Origin: Pseudomonadota bacterium
Lineage (GTDB): Bacteria; Desulfobacterota; Syntrophorhabdia; Syntrophorhabdales; Syntrophorhabdaceae
Direction: 5' to 3'
Length of the DNA stretch: 64,000 bases
Assembly (NCBI GenBank): GCA_026388315.1
Contig: JAPLKA010000053.1
Span: 1-64,000 of the forward strand
Shown: in pieces, positions 33,278 to 42,609 of the stretch
How positions within the stretch are numbered: the stretch's first letter is position 1
Layout of the letters: every line of letters starts with the position of its first letter
Notes under the pieces: model-generated
What the model saw: the letters and a program-made list of their open reading frames with translations, nothing else
Told to the model about the DNA's origin: nothing
Databases searched by the model: none
Program-made: the position numbers and the translations under genes

Positions 33278-34725
33278 ATCTCCCTTACCTTCGCCTTAGC
33301 TTCTTCAATCTGACCATTACTCAGTTGCAACCCCTGCGATGTATATTCCGGATTGGCCTCAATACAGCAAACCCTTTCCTCCAGGGTCGTCTGTCTTTTC
33401 ATGCCGGGAGGCAGTTCCGGGATAATACCGATTGCCTTTTCAACGTCTTCCGGGAACTTGCCCGGGTCAGCAGTCTCGTAAATCACCGCAGTCTGGTCAT
33501 GACGCCCGTTTAAAAATATCTCTAATGATTTCCAGCCCACAGCGCCGTGGGGATCGAGGATTACCCCATATTTTTCGTAGACAAATTTCATCGTTTCGTA
33601 GTGAAGGGGATTATTAACCCCTATTGAAAAGATATCCCTTCTCATGTTCTCCATATCAGGCATTCTATCGATGATACCGGGCCTGACAACCTGTCCGGTT
33701 GAAGGGTCTCTCTCGTCATAGAGGTGCCCACCATAGAAATCAATCAGCCGTGCCAGGTTGCTGGGATGAGAGACAATCATGGCTGAGGAGGGCGATTTAA
33801 TTGAAGGTCTTACCACATATTCACCGCTTGAAAGAAAATCGGGGAATTCCGTATTCTCGTTCACACCACAAATTATTTTTTTGACAGGAAGCCCCATCTG
33901 CCTTGCGATAATCGTTCCCATCATGTCGCCGAAATTCCCCGAAGGCACACTGGTAATAAATTCTCCAGCCTTTTCATCGGTAAGCCTTGAATAGGCATAA
34001 AAAGGGTATACAGCCTGCGGCAATAACCTTCCAAGGCTGATAGAGTTGGCAGAGGTAAATCTCTCTCTGTCACCAAATATTTCTCCGGCAAGCGGTTGGT
34101 CAGCGAGAACATTTTTAGCCAGGGACTGGCAGACATCAAAATCACCATTTACCTCAAAGGCATAAATGTTACCGCCAAGGGTCGTCATCTGCCTTCTCTG
34201 ACCTTCGCTTATGGATCCTTTAGGGAAAAATACAATATTATCAATGCTATCAAGGCCATAGAGGGCATCGGCTACAGCGCCGCCGGTATCCCCGCTCGTT
34301 GCCACAACAACGACCCTCCGCAGGCCCCTCTTGCCGAGAAAATAATTGAGCGCCCTTCCGAAAAATCGGGCGGCATAGTCTTTAAAGGAGTATGTCGGCC
34401 CCTGTGTGAGCCACATGATGTGAGTGCCGCCGATAACATGCTGCACTAAAGTCGGTATTTTATCTTCCCGGTATGCATCGTCGAGAAGCAGCCTTAACTG
34501 CTCCGCCGGTATCTCAGACCAGAGATAAGGGTACAATATCTCAAAGGCTATCTCAGCATAAGACATGGTGCGCATGCCTTTTATTGTCTCTGAATCCAAT
34601 ACCGGTACTTCATTTCGTGCAATCATGTATAAGCCATAATCCGAGGCCATACCCTTCAAAAGGGCTGTTTCAAAATTAACCCTTTCACCGGGATTGTTCG
34701 TGCTATAGTAAGTAACTTTTTTCAT
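33259..34725 (-). CDS. thrC: Threonine synthase
   Basis: ThrC converts O-phosphohomoserine to threonine with PLP. 488 residues, with N-terminal domain 'YYSTNNPGERVNFETALLKGM', PLP lysine in 'QGPTYSFKDYAARFF', phosphate loop 'VVATSGDTGGAVADALYG' and 'SVPSGNFGDMMGTIIARQMG'. This is the longer class found in proteobacteria. It begins 220 bp downstream of structured element A and is followed by the zinc importer genes. Confidence 0.95.
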   Translation of the reverse strand: MKKVTYYSTNNPGERVNFETALLKGMASDYGLYMIARNEVPVLDSETIKGMRTMSYAEIAFEILYPYLWSEIPAEQLRLLLDDAYREDKIPTLVQHVIGGTHIMWLTQGPTYSFKDYAARFFGRALNYFLGKRGLRRVVVVATSGDTGGAVADALYGLDSIDNIVFFPKGSISEGQRRQMTTLGGNIYAFEVNGDFDVCQSLAKNVLADQPLAGEIFGDRERFTSANSISLGRLLPQAVYPFYAYSRLTDEKAGEFITSVPSGNFGDMMGTIIARQMGLPVKKIICGVNENTEFPDFLSSGEYVVRPSIKSPSSAMIVSHPSNLARLIDFYGGHLYDERDPSTGQVVRPGIIDRMPDMENMRRDIFSIGVNNPLHYETMKFVYEKYGVILDPHGAVGWKSLEIFLNGRHDQTAVIYETADPGKFPEDVEKAIGIIPELPPGMKRQTTLEERVCCIEANPEYTSQGLQLSNGQIEEAKAKVREIWKGGR

Positions 34726-34943
34726 AATTTCCTCATGTGCAACGACTTAACCCCGATAAACGGGATAAGTAAGTTTACAAAACTGTTTTCTGCCAAAAAA
34801 ATGCAGAAAACAGTTTTTAGCTTACTAAGATACACGATATGAATGATTTTTTCAACCGGAGGTTCAAAGCTTAAAGAACCAATATATAAATTGGGGGTCA
34901 CCCATTTTTTCAGAGTAATTCCGGCAGAAGCACCCCTATTTTC

Positions 34944-35191
34944 TTTTATTTTGCCGCCCGCTTCGCTCGACAAATACGGACAAGAGCAGACGAATACCGA
35001 TGAACAGTCTTTTTGATAGCCGGCGACACTGCCGCCTATAATATATTCAGCCCTAACGGGCGAATATATTATATTTTCACTCTGCCCGGAGGGCATGGAG
35101 CATATCGGGTGCCAGGTCGGCAGCCGATATAATAAAACCGTCCAGCTTTTGTCTGCGTCCGTCTGCGGCTAAATAAAAAAAGTTTTTCATG
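34944..35191 (-). repeat. Multi-hairpin element, copy A (type II)
   Basis: Read on the minus strand it opens with ATGAAAAACTTTTTTTATTTAG, passes through hairpins 1 (ATATCGG..CCGATAT), 2 (GCCCTCCGGGC), 3 (CGCCCGTTAGGGC) and 4 (GGCGGC..GTCGCC) and ends with GAGCGAAGCGGGCGGCAAAAT. It lies between the DUF308 gene and thrC, in their orientation, 220 bp before the thrC start. A short frame that reads through it (34722-35096) is a repeat product, not a gene. Confidence 0.85.
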
Positions 35192-35199
35192 TCTTCCGA

Positions 35200-35757
35200 T
35201 TATGCTATTCCAGAGGCCTTCTTTACAGCAAAAGCGGCAGAAATCCACCCGAATCCGGCAAACAATGTATCAATGCCCAAAAAGAATCCAATCACCCAAA
35301 GTCCCGAAACAGGCCACTGGCCATAAATCATAAAGCCTAATATTATCGAGATGATGCCATTCGCTAATATGATCCCCCAACCGCTATGCGGCTTCAACTG
35401 GAATGAAAGGACTACTTTTGAGATTCCGTTTGCAATGAGCAATACCGCAATCAGGAATGTCAGGCCAAGCACCCCGGCAACAGGGTCTGTAACAAGAAAG
35501 ATACCGGCAATCACAGAAATGATGCCGAGAAAAAGCGACCACACCCATCCCTTGTCACGGGAAAAAAGGGCATGAACGATATGGATAATCCCCTGGATAA
35601 GTAACATAACTCCGAAAAAGGTAGCGGCCAGAATTGTTGCCACTGCCGGCGCTCCGAGCAGGATAAACCCTGCGATGACCAGAATCACACCGTATACGAG
35701 GTACCACGCCCAGTTTTTCTTCAAATTTGTTATTGAGCTGTTCTGTAAATCCATCAT
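35200..35757 (-). CDS. DUF308/HdeD-family membrane protein
   Basis: 185 residues forming six hydrophobic helices with the HdeD pattern ('WAWYLVYGVILVIAGFILLGAPAVAT', 'GVMLLIQGIIHIVHALFSR', 'GIISVIAGIFLVTDPVAGVLGL'). HdeD-type proteins are linked to acid-stress tolerance in enterobacteria; elsewhere the role is unknown. It ends 9 bp before structured element A. Upstream lies the ParB-like remnant with element B. Confidence 0.85.
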   Translation of the reverse strand: MMDLQNSSITNLKKNWAWYLVYGVILVIAGFILLGAPAVATILAATFFGVMLLIQGIIHIVHALFSRDKGWVWSLFLGIISVIAGIFLVTDPVAGVLGLTFLIAVLLIANGISKVVLSFQLKPHSGWGIILANGIISIILGFMIYGQWPVSGLWVIGFFLGIDTLFAGFGWISAAFAVKKASGIA

Positions 35758-35763
35758 TCCTCC

Positions 35764-36069
35764 TCATTCATTTATTTTTGATCCCCATGCTCCTTTTCTT
35801 AATTCTCCTGCAATTTTAATTAATTTGCAAGTTAAAAACCTTGCCCGGATTGCTGCCTGAATCTTATCGGAAAGTTTTAAAAGTGAAATCACTCTATGCA
35901 AGGTCTGTATTGACTTTCCGGAGATTATAATAATTGCTCTCACTGTGAGAGCAATTTCCTCCGATACGTCTTCGAACTTCAGGTTGTAGTTTCTGTCTGT
36001 ATTGTGCCCGGGCAGTTTCAGGGAAAAATACCTTTTTGCCGCCCGCTTGCGCTCGACAAAGACGGACAA
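35764..36069 (-). pseudogene. ParB-like gene remnant
   Basis: The frame encodes 'ISGKSIQTLHRVISLLKLSDKIQAAIRA', which aligns directly with 'ITGKSINTLFNGLSLLKLSTEIQAKIRA' of the intact ParB-like protein at 39824-40771, and 'EDVSEEIALTVRAIII' with 'EDLSDKIAPTFGAIVE'. The N-terminal ParB nuclease-like domain and the C-terminus are gone; the first 20 or so residues come from element B. It is a decayed second copy of that gene. Confidence 0.75.
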
Positions 36070-36161
36070 CAGCGGACAAGAGATTGTGTTTTTTGCCCCG
36101 CCGACAATGGCGGGCCAAAACTCTCAGCCCTTACGGGCGAATACATCTTATCATTTCACAG
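36033..36161 (-). repeat. Multi-hairpin element, copy B (type I, 5'-truncated)
   Basis: Minus strand: it starts near hairpin 3 (CGCCCGTAAGGGC, a GUAA loop), has hairpin 4 of type I (CCCGCC-ATTGTC-GGCGGG) and ends with GAGCGCAAGCGGGCGGCAAAA (a GCAA loop). Hairpins 1 and 2 are missing. It directly precedes the ParB-like remnant, as copy C precedes the intact ParB-like gene. Confidence 0.8.
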
Positions 36162-36169
36162 GTAAAAAC

Positions 36170-36390
36170 AGCACTTTAAGCTAATTTTATTGGTTTTTTG
36201 GCTTAATGCATTTTTTCAACTCAATGCTCAAAACAGCCTTTACGGTTTGGTCCGACCCCAATCGGATCCATTGGCACGTACCGTAATGATGGTAGTAAGC
36301 ACTTTGGAAACGGGACTTCAAAGCAACCTTTCCTTGACTGTCGTCTGATTATCCGGTAAATTCTTCTTATGCTTACAATAGGGTGCAACC
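36170..36390. promoter_or_regulatory. Upstream region of the methyltransferase gene
   Basis: No gene is seen. A possible promoter is TTGACT, 17 bp, TAAATT ending about 40 bp before the methyltransferase start. The rest shows no structure I can name. Confidence 0.35.
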
Positions 36391-38598
36391 TTGATCGAAA
36401 AGTCATTTGACGTTCCCTTTATCGCCGATCTGGCTCTGCGCGAGAAGCAGATACAGCAGAACTACCGCCCCATCATAGCTGTCCATAAATGGTTCGCACG
36501 GCGGCCCGGTACACTGTTTCGGGGTCTCCTTCTGTCAGAGTTTGTTCCTGAAAATCTTGCAGAATCTTTTTTTGAGAGTAACAGCCTGAAGGGGTTACGA
36601 GTGTTTGATCCCTTCATGGGTGGAGGAACCCCTCTCATAGAGGCCAACCGCATGGGTTGCGACATTATCGGCTGCGACATCAACCCCATGGCGTACTGGA
36701 TTGTACGGCAGGAGATAGGCTATCTGGATATTCATGCTTACTCACAAGCAGCCGTTAACCTCCGTGTCAAGTTGGAAGACAAAGTGGGCGGGTTTTATAG
36801 GACTCGATGCCTCATTTGTGGATCGCAGGAAGCTCATGTGAAGTACTTCATATGGGTCAAAACTCTTCGCTGTATCGACTGCAACAATGTATTCGACCTT
36901 TTCCCTGGATATGTCCTGGCGGAGAATCGTCGCCATCCCGCACATGTCTTTATCTGTCCCAAGTGTGGTGAACTAAACGAGATTCAGGAGCCAAAGCACC
37001 CTGGGACTTGCCACGCCTGCAACACCCGCTTGCAGTCATCCGGTCCTGCGAGCCGGAATCGTTGTAAGTGTCCTCACTGTGGGGTCACCAATACTTATCC
37101 TCTCTCCTCAGCAGGGCCACCAGTGCACCGGATGGTAGCGATTGAGTACACCTGCCCCTCCTGTAAACCCGAGCACAAGGGGAGATTTTTCAAAAAACCG
37201 GATGCCGAGGACCTTGAGAAATATCATGCAGCGTCTACGCAAATAGCCCCAGCGGAGATGACCTATGTCCCCGATGATGATATACCCCACGGAGATGAAA
37301 CCGATCGTCTTCTTCGGTGGGGCTATCGCAGGTACCGGGAGATGTTTAACGGTAGGCAGCTTTTGGGGCTTGAGTTGAGTTGCCGGGCAATTTCTGAGCA
37401 GCCTGACGAACATATTCGTAATGCCCTCGCAACCAATTTGTCGGACCTTCTCAGGTATCAGAACATGCTCTGCCGTTACGATGCCATGGCCTTGAAATCA
37501 CTTGACATATTTTCGGTCCATGGTTTTCCCGTCGGGCTCTTAGCTTGTGAATCTAACCTTCTCGGCATTGTTAGCGATACCAATATAAACATAGGAAGCG
37601 GCGGATGGTCCAACATTGTCGACAAGTATCACCGGGCAAAAGCCTACTGTCAGAACATATTTGAAATAAGGCATCGGGACGGCAGGAAGGTCTTCGTGCC
37701 GCTGAAGCACGAGTGGATCGGCGAAACACGACACCCTTGGAATGGTGCCGACAAAAGGCAGGTAAACCTTCATTGTGGAAGTTCTACCTCCTTCGAACTG
37801 CCAGCGGGATCCGTAGACGCAGTTCTCACTGATCCGCCATATTTTACCAATGTCCAGTACGCTGAATTGATGGATTTCTGCTATGTGTGGTTAAGACGCT
37901 TAGCCGTAAATGCCGGCAATAATTTCGACAAGTTTACCACAAGGGATAAAAACGAACTCACCGGCAATACCACAATGCAAAAGGGTCTTACGCATTTCAC
38001 TGAGGGGCTCTCCGCTGCCTTCGTCAAGGCAGCGGGAGCCTTGAAACCTGGCGGACCCTTTGCCTTTACGTACCACCACAACACCATCGACGCCTATTTA
38101 CCCGTCGCTGTGGCAATCCTTGATGCCGGCCTGAAATGTTCCGCTTCAATTCCTTGTCCGGCGGAAATGGGCGCATCAATTCACATAAATGGCACTGGAT
38201 CTTCTATTGTGGACACTATTTTTGTGTGCAGGTCAAAAGGGATGATCTCCCGCCGGAGCCTGGCGTTCACGCCTTCTGAAATTGCCCGTCTAGTGGAGGC
38301 TGATCTGGCCAATCTTCGGATTGCCGGTCTTAAACCCACACGGGGCGACATAAGATGTTTGACTTACGGCCATTTGATCCGCATGGCAATCTGGACCCTT
38401 AAGGAGACATGGGATCATTCCTTGTCTATAGGAGAGAAGCTTGATACTGTGTCCGCGGCGACCGAGGCGCTGGGCAGTTGGCCCGAAGTGGAGGAATGCT
38501 TCTCGGATGATGTGGCTACGGCACCCAGGCAGCAAAAATGGGTTGTTGCAGAAACCCCAACAGCATATGAGGTGACCGCCGATGATCTATCCTTTTGA
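36391..38598 (+). CDS. DNA adenine methyltransferase with zinc ribbons (DUF1156-like)
   Basis: 735 residues: N-terminal 'NYRPIIAVHKWFARRPGTLF', SAM-binding 'FDPFMGGGTPLIEANRMG', six C-x2-C knuckles between about 140 and 260 (for example 'RCLICGS', 'LRCIDCN', 'FICPKCGE', 'CPHCGVTN', 'CPSCKPEH'), and catalytic motif IV 'DPPYFTNVQYAEL' near residue 485. It should methylate adenine in DNA, with the zinc ribbons contributing to DNA or protein binding. The start is a TTG after AGGGTG. The endonuclease-like gene follows with a 17-bp overlap, so the pair is a type II-like restriction-modification system. Confidence 0.8.
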   Translation: MIEKSFDVPFIADLALREKQIQQNYRPIIAVHKWFARRPGTLFRGLLLSEFVPENLAESFFESNSLKGLRVFDPFMGGGTPLIEANRMGCDIIGCDINPMAYWIVRQEIGYLDIHAYSQAAVNLRVKLEDKVGGFYRTRCLICGSQEAHVKYFIWVKTLRCIDCNNVFDLFPGYVLAENRRHPAHVFICPKCGELNEIQEPKHPGTCHACNTRLQSSGPASRNRCKCPHCGVTNTYPLSSAGPPVHRMVAIEYTCPSCKPEHKGRFFKKPDAEDLEKYHAASTQIAPAEMTYVPDDDIPHGDETDRLLRWGYRRYREMFNGRQLLGLELSCRAISEQPDEHIRNALATNLSDLLRYQNMLCRYDAMALKSLDIFSVHGFPVGLLACESNLLGIVSDTNINIGSGGWSNIVDKYHRAKAYCQNIFEIRHRDGRKVFVPLKHEWIGETRHPWNGADKRQVNLHCGSSTSFELPAGSVDAVLTDPPYFTNVQYAELMDFCYVWLRRLAVNAGNNFDKFTTRDKNELTGNTTMQKGLTHFTEGLSAAFVKAAGALKPGGPFAFTYHHNTIDAYLPVAVAILDAGLKCSASIPCPAEMGASIHINGTGSSIVDTIFVCRSKGMISRRSLAFTPSEIARLVEADLANLRIAGLKPTRGDIRCLTYGHLIRMAIWTLKETWDHSLSIGEKLDTVSAATEALGSWPEVEECFSDDVATAPRQQKWVVAETPTAYEVTADDLSF

Positions 38599-39607
38599 AG
38601 TTCCTTTTGAAGACCTTGAGACAGACTTGGATTCCTTCGCAATCACCATCTTTTCCCTCCTCCAATCTGAATTTCTCGTCCTGCCGAAGGGTGTTGGTTT
38701 TGTTGATTATACCTCTTTTGAAAAGGGGTATGAAGTGCTGAAAAGAGTGACTGCTGAATTTCAGAAAGTTACCCTGGAGTCCGTGGCGGAGGCTGTTTCT
38801 GAGAACCCTGTGGTGATGATTGTGATTAGGACCGTGCTGGGATTCACCCCGCCGGAATGGGCATACATCGCGACACAGCGAACAGACGTTGAAGTGAGTC
38901 AGGGATTTGCTCGGAGCTTAGATCGCAGCATTCGTATGCAGAGGTTTGATTTTTCGAGGTCCGGCATCACCGCCCGTAATCGTATTCTGGCGCTCATCGA
39001 AACGGCCTGTGCCTTACTTAATACTTCTGTTCCGTACGTGGAGCCCGACAAGTTGCATCGGCTCGAAAAGGCTGACACCCGTGAGGGCTTGGTTTCGATC
39101 AAGTCTCTTGCCCGCATGGGAGCGCCATATGCGATGCTTCTTTATGAGCGTTTCCTCGGGCGGCCCTTCGCAGGACACAGAGATTCTGTTTCCGAACTGG
39201 TCGGCGACAGCCTCGAATCGGCCATAGAAGATGTACTGGCAAAGGCTGGAGTAAGCTACAGGAAGACAAAGCGGGCAGAACACATTCCGGGATTCGATCA
39301 GGCCCCGGACTTCATAATTCCGAGCGAGTTCAATCCACAAGTGGTGATAGAGGCCAAACTGACCGAAGATGATGGCACGGCCCGGGATAAAGTGACGCGC
39401 ATTCAGCATCTGTCGGAATTGAGCCAGCCCGGTGGGAAGGGGACTCCTAAATTCGAAGTCATAGCCTGTATCGGCGGACGTGGGTTTGGCGTACGTCGTG
39501 AGGACATGAGAAAGCTGCTCATCGCCACACGAGGCAAAGTATTTACTCTTCGGACCCTACAGAACCTTGTTGAAAACACCCGTATAAAGGAATTCAAATC
39601 TATTTGA
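38582..39607 (+). CDS. Restriction endonuclease, PD-(D/E)XK
   Basis: 341 residues. The C-terminal third has the nuclease core: 'SELVGDSLESAIEDVL' helix with an acidic residue, 'PDFIIPSEFNPQVVIEAKLTEDDG' giving PD-(x)n-EAK, and a following basic helix 'ARDKVTRIQHL'. The N-terminal two thirds ('FAITIFSLLQSEFLVLPKG' and so on) resemble no domain I can name and may recognise DNA. The overlap with the methyltransferase gene indicates a matched restriction-modification pair. The recognition site is unknown. Confidence 0.75.
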   Translation: MIYPFEVPFEDLETDLDSFAITIFSLLQSEFLVLPKGVGFVDYTSFEKGYEVLKRVTAEFQKVTLESVAEAVSENPVVMIVIRTVLGFTPPEWAYIATQRTDVEVSQGFARSLDRSIRMQRFDFSRSGITARNRILALIETACALLNTSVPYVEPDKLHRLEKADTREGLVSIKSLARMGAPYAMLLYERFLGRPFAGHRDSVSELVGDSLESAIEDVLAKAGVSYRKTKRAEHIPGFDQAPDFIIPSEFNPQVVIEAKLTEDDGTARDKVTRIQHLSELSQPGGKGTPKFEVIACIGGRGFGVRREDMRKLLIATRGKVFTLRTLQNLVENTRIKEFKSI

Positions 39608-39823
39608 GAGGCAAGCGGGGGCGTAAGCGCGCTGTTTGAGGTGCCATCAAGACCCCAAGTTACAAGCTACTTCCATCACAAGGGTTAGCATAACAGTAAG
39701 AGTAAGGGGTGTGGAGAGGAAAATGTATGGTTGCAAGACCTGGCCCCAAGTGTTTTTTCCGGCTACTATTCACAGTAACTCGTAATTGGTAATTGGTTTG
39801 ACGAATCACAGCCTTTTCACTTT

Positions 39824-40771
39824 TCACACCATTGGCTTCTTAACTGGCTTTTTCTTTTCCGGCGGAGGTTCCGGGGCAATCGGTATCCGCAGTTCCACTA
39901 AAGCACAGAAGACTCGCAGCTCATCAAGAAGCGCCTGAAGGTCAGTTTTTGTGTATTTTTTGGCGCCCATCTCAATGTGTGACTCTACGGATCGTAAGAC
40001 GGCAACCTGCTTCGTTATGGATGGGAGCTTTATGACGCCTGGGTTTGGTTTGAGTTTCTTCCATGCCGTAAGCATCTTCTCCAGTGTGATGTAGGTTACC
40101 GGCGTCTTCATGACGGCCTCAAAAATCTTATCACGATCCGGACAATCGAGGTTAGCTGCGAAGAGATAACCCTGAGAGACAGGCAGGTTTCCTGCCCGGA
40201 TTTTGGCTTGAATTTCAGTAGAAAGTTTTAAAAGTGATAGCCCGTTAAACAGCGTATTTATTGACTTTCCGGTGATTTCGACAATTGCCCCAAATGTTGG
40301 GGCAATTTTATCAGACAGATCCTCGGACCTCCGCTTGTAGCTTACCAGGTCACTCATAAGGCTGTCCACATCGTACCCCTTATCCGGGTGTCTTGCCTGA
40401 ATAAAAGAGAGTATCCCTTTGGCTTGATCCATGGGATTCAGGTCCTCCCGCTGAAGGTTCTCTGTCAGTTGAAGTGCTATAGTTTCACCTGATTCCTTAC
40501 CTGCTTCCATGATCCGTACCGGTACTAATTCAAGTTCGAGTTGCCGGGCTGCTTCCAGACGTCTCTCTCCACAGATGAGGGTATATGAGTCACCGTCTCC
40601 TTTTGTTACAAGGAGAGGCTCTAAGATGCCTTTGTCTTTGATTGATTGCATGAGTGACTTGAACGAGTCGGCTTCGATATTAATATTCGATCGTACCTGT
40701 TCCAGCACCACGATATTCCCGATGGGAATGTACAAAAACTCAGGATTTGCACTCGTTTTCTTCGTCGCCAT
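39824..40771 (-). CDS. ParB/Srx-fold DNA-binding protein
   Basis: 315 residues. The N-terminal ParB/sulfiredoxin domain is complete ('IPIGNIVVLEQVRSNI', 'LICGERRLEAARQL' with the GERR box, 'QLTENLQREDLNPMDQAKG'), followed by a helix-turn-helix region ('EITGKSINTLFNGLSLLKL') and a C-terminal tail 'PPPEKKKPVKKPMV'. There is no ParA in the window, so this is not a chromosomal partition gene; it is more like solitary ParB proteins of mobile elements. Element C ends 26 bp before its start. A decayed copy with element B lies at 35.8-36.1 kb in the same orientation. Confidence 0.85.
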   Translation of the reverse strand: MATKKTSANPEFLYIPIGNIVVLEQVRSNINIEADSFKSLMQSIKDKGILEPLLVTKGDGDSYTLICGERRLEAARQLELELVPVRIMEAGKESGETIALQLTENLQREDLNPMDQAKGILSFIQARHPDKGYDVDSLMSDLVSYKRRSEDLSDKIAPTFGAIVEITGKSINTLFNGLSLLKLSTEIQAKIRAGNLPVSQGYLFAANLDCPDRDKIFEAVMKTPVTYITLEKMLTAWKKLKPNPGVIKLPSITKQVAVLRSVESHIEMGAKKYTKTDLQALLDELRVFCALVELRIPIAPEPPPEKKKPVKKPMV

Positions 40772-40797
40772 ATTATTTCCTCCCCTTTTTAAATTCC

Positions 40798-41060
40798 GGT
40801 TTTATCAAAACCTTTATTTTGCCGCCCGCTTACGCTCGACAAATGCGAAAAAGAGCGGACGAATACCGATGAACAGTCCTTTTGATAGCCGGCGACATTG
40901 CCGCCTATCAAATATTCAGCCCTCACGGGCGAATATTACATTTTCACTCTGCCCGAAGGGCATGGAGTATATCGGGTGCCAAGTCGGCAGCCGATATAAA
41001 ATACTGTCCAGCTTTTGTCTGCGTCCGTCTGTGGCTAAATAAAAAAGGTTTTTCAAAGGA
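40798..41060 (-). repeat. Multi-hairpin element, copy C (type II)
   Basis: Minus strand: it starts GAAAAACCTTTTTTATTTAG, has hairpins 1-3 (hairpin 3 loop GTGA), hairpin 4 of type II (GGCGGCAATGTCGCC), then GAGCGTAAGCGGGCGGCAAAAT (a GUAA loop) and closes with GGTTTTGATAAAACC. The closing mini-hairpin is 26 bp before the ParB-like start codon. Confidence 0.85.
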
Positions 41061-41150
41061 GGCCTGCCACGGCTTCGCCTAGCAGTGACATCGGGAAGAA
41101 AGTTCCTCACATTGCGAACCCTTGAATCCTCGACCCTTCGAACCCTTTTT

Positions 41151-42587
41151 CTACGTTCCCAATCCCAGCTTCTTCAAAGCCACGTTAGCAGCCACAAGAA
41201 TGGGGTCCCATACCGTTGCAAAAGGCGGGGCATAACCAAGGTCAAGCCGTGACACATCCTCGATGGTCATCTTCCCGTACAAACAGGCAGCGAGGGTATC
41301 AATCCTGTGAGCAACCCCCTCTTCACCGGCCATCTGCGCCCCCAACAGTTTCCCCGTCCCCTTTTCCACCACATAGGTAACGGTGATGGGTTTGCCTGAC
41401 GGGTAAGCGCTGCTTCTCGACCTTCCTTTCACTGTAGAAACCAGGAAATTATATCCCTCGCGCTCCGCTTCCACGGACGTAAGGCCTGTGCGGGCTACTT
41501 CGAGGTCAAAAATCTTTGTTACTGCTGTCCCCACTACTCCTTCAAAGGCATGGTTCGCGCCTGCTGCATTCTCTCCGGCGATCCTTCCCTGCTTATTCGC
41601 TGTAGTGCCAAGGGGGATGTACACCTTTTTCCCTGTCACGTTATGTAAGGCCTCGGCACAATCGCCGGCTGCATAAACATCCGGTATGTTCGTGCGGAGG
41701 TATTCGTCAACCTTTATGGCCCCGTTCGCTCCGAGTTCAACCCCCGCTTCTTTTGCAAGTTTGGTGTTCGGGCGTGCCCCGATGGACAGCAACACAAAAT
41801 CTGCTTCAAATTCGCCTTTATCGGTAATGACCTTTGTCACTTGTCCGCTTTGTCCTTTAAAACCTTCAACGGATGTTTCTCTGTAAAGCTTCACCCCCTC
41901 AGCATTTATCTTTTCTTCCACAATTGCGGTAATGCTCGTATCCATTGTACCCAGGACACGGTCCATCTTCTCGATAACAGTGACTTCAACGCCCCTTTTT
42001 CTCAATGACTCACACATCTCCATCCCTATGTATCCACCACCCACAATAACTGCCTTCATGGCGCGCCTTTCAGCCCCGAAACGGTTGATATAAAGGCATT
42101 CCGGCGAACCCACGCAGACCTGGAAGGAACCCCAGTCATCGATAAACTTCTTGATCTCTATGCCATCAACAAGCGTCCTGATCGTAAAGACATGCTGTAA
42201 ATCAATGCCGGGAAGGGGCGGCACAACAGGCAGGCCGCCTGTTGCAATGACCAGTTTGTCGTAGGAGATAGACGTTTCAATACCCTTTTCAAGATCCTTT
42301 ACGCGGACATCTTTTTTATTGAAATCGACCGCAACTGCTTCATGGCGAAGCATAACCCGTATATCACGCTCTTCTTCTGCAACCTTCGGTGTGAGTGAAA
42401 TAAGCTGATTAAAATCTTTCACATCGTCAGATATGTAATAAGGAAGGCTGCAGGCGCCGTACGATATAAAGTAGTCCTTCTCCAGCACAAGGGCCTCGGC
42501 ATCCGGCTTCATCCGTTTGTAACTGCTCGCCGCGCTCATCCCAGCCGCAACCCCGCCTATCACCACCAGTTTTTCTCTGTTATTCAT
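41151..42587 (-). CDS. FAD/NAD(P)-dependent CoA-disulfide-reductase/NADH-oxidase-like enzyme
   Basis: 478 residues of the pyridine nucleotide-disulfide oxidoreductase family: FAD site 'VVIGGVAAGMSAASSYKRM', redox cysteine in 'SYGACSLPYYISD' (the single-Cys arrangement of CoA-disulfide reductase and NADH oxidase), NAD site 'VIVGGGYIGMEM' and 'VYAAGDCAE'. Near residue 170 it has an unusual insertion ('VGSPECLYINRFGAERR'). It lies downstream of two YeeE/YedE proteins and probably works in persulfide or polysulfide handling. Element D ends 22 bp before the start codon. Confidence 0.88.
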   Translation of the reverse strand: MNNREKLVVIGGVAAGMSAASSYKRMKPDAEALVLEKDYFISYGACSLPYYISDDVKDFNQLISLTPKVAEEERDIRVMLRHEAVAVDFNKKDVRVKDLEKGIETSISYDKLVIATGGLPVVPPLPGIDLQHVFTIRTLVDGIEIKKFIDDWGSFQVCVGSPECLYINRFGAERRAMKAVIVGGGYIGMEMCESLRKRGVEVTVIEKMDRVLGTMDTSITAIVEEKINAEGVKLYRETSVEGFKGQSGQVTKVITDKGEFEADFVLLSIGARPNTKLAKEAGVELGANGAIKVDEYLRTNIPDVYAAGDCAEALHNVTGKKVYIPLGTTANKQGRIAGENAAGANHAFEGVVGTAVTKIFDLEVARTGLTSVEAEREGYNFLVSTVKGRSRSSAYPSGKPITVTYVVEKGTGKLLGAQMAGEEGVAHRIDTLAACLYGKMTIEDVSRLDLGYAPPFATVWDPILVAANVALKKLGLGT

Positions 42588-42609
42588 AAATACCTCTCAG
42601 CCTATATTG

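Noticed and set aside
34722-35096. 124-residue frame between DUF308 and thrC
   Set aside because: It reads through structured element A; its first half is repeat-derived peptide and there is no ribosome site.
36391-39607. BREX or DISARM system
   Set aside because: Only a methyltransferase and an endonuclease-like gene are present; none of the pglZ, brxC, drmA or drmB partners is seen.
39824-40771. Chromosomal ParB of a ParABS system
   Set aside because: No ParA or parS-like site is nearby and the neighbours are repeats and restriction genes, so a solitary ParB-fold protein is more likely.
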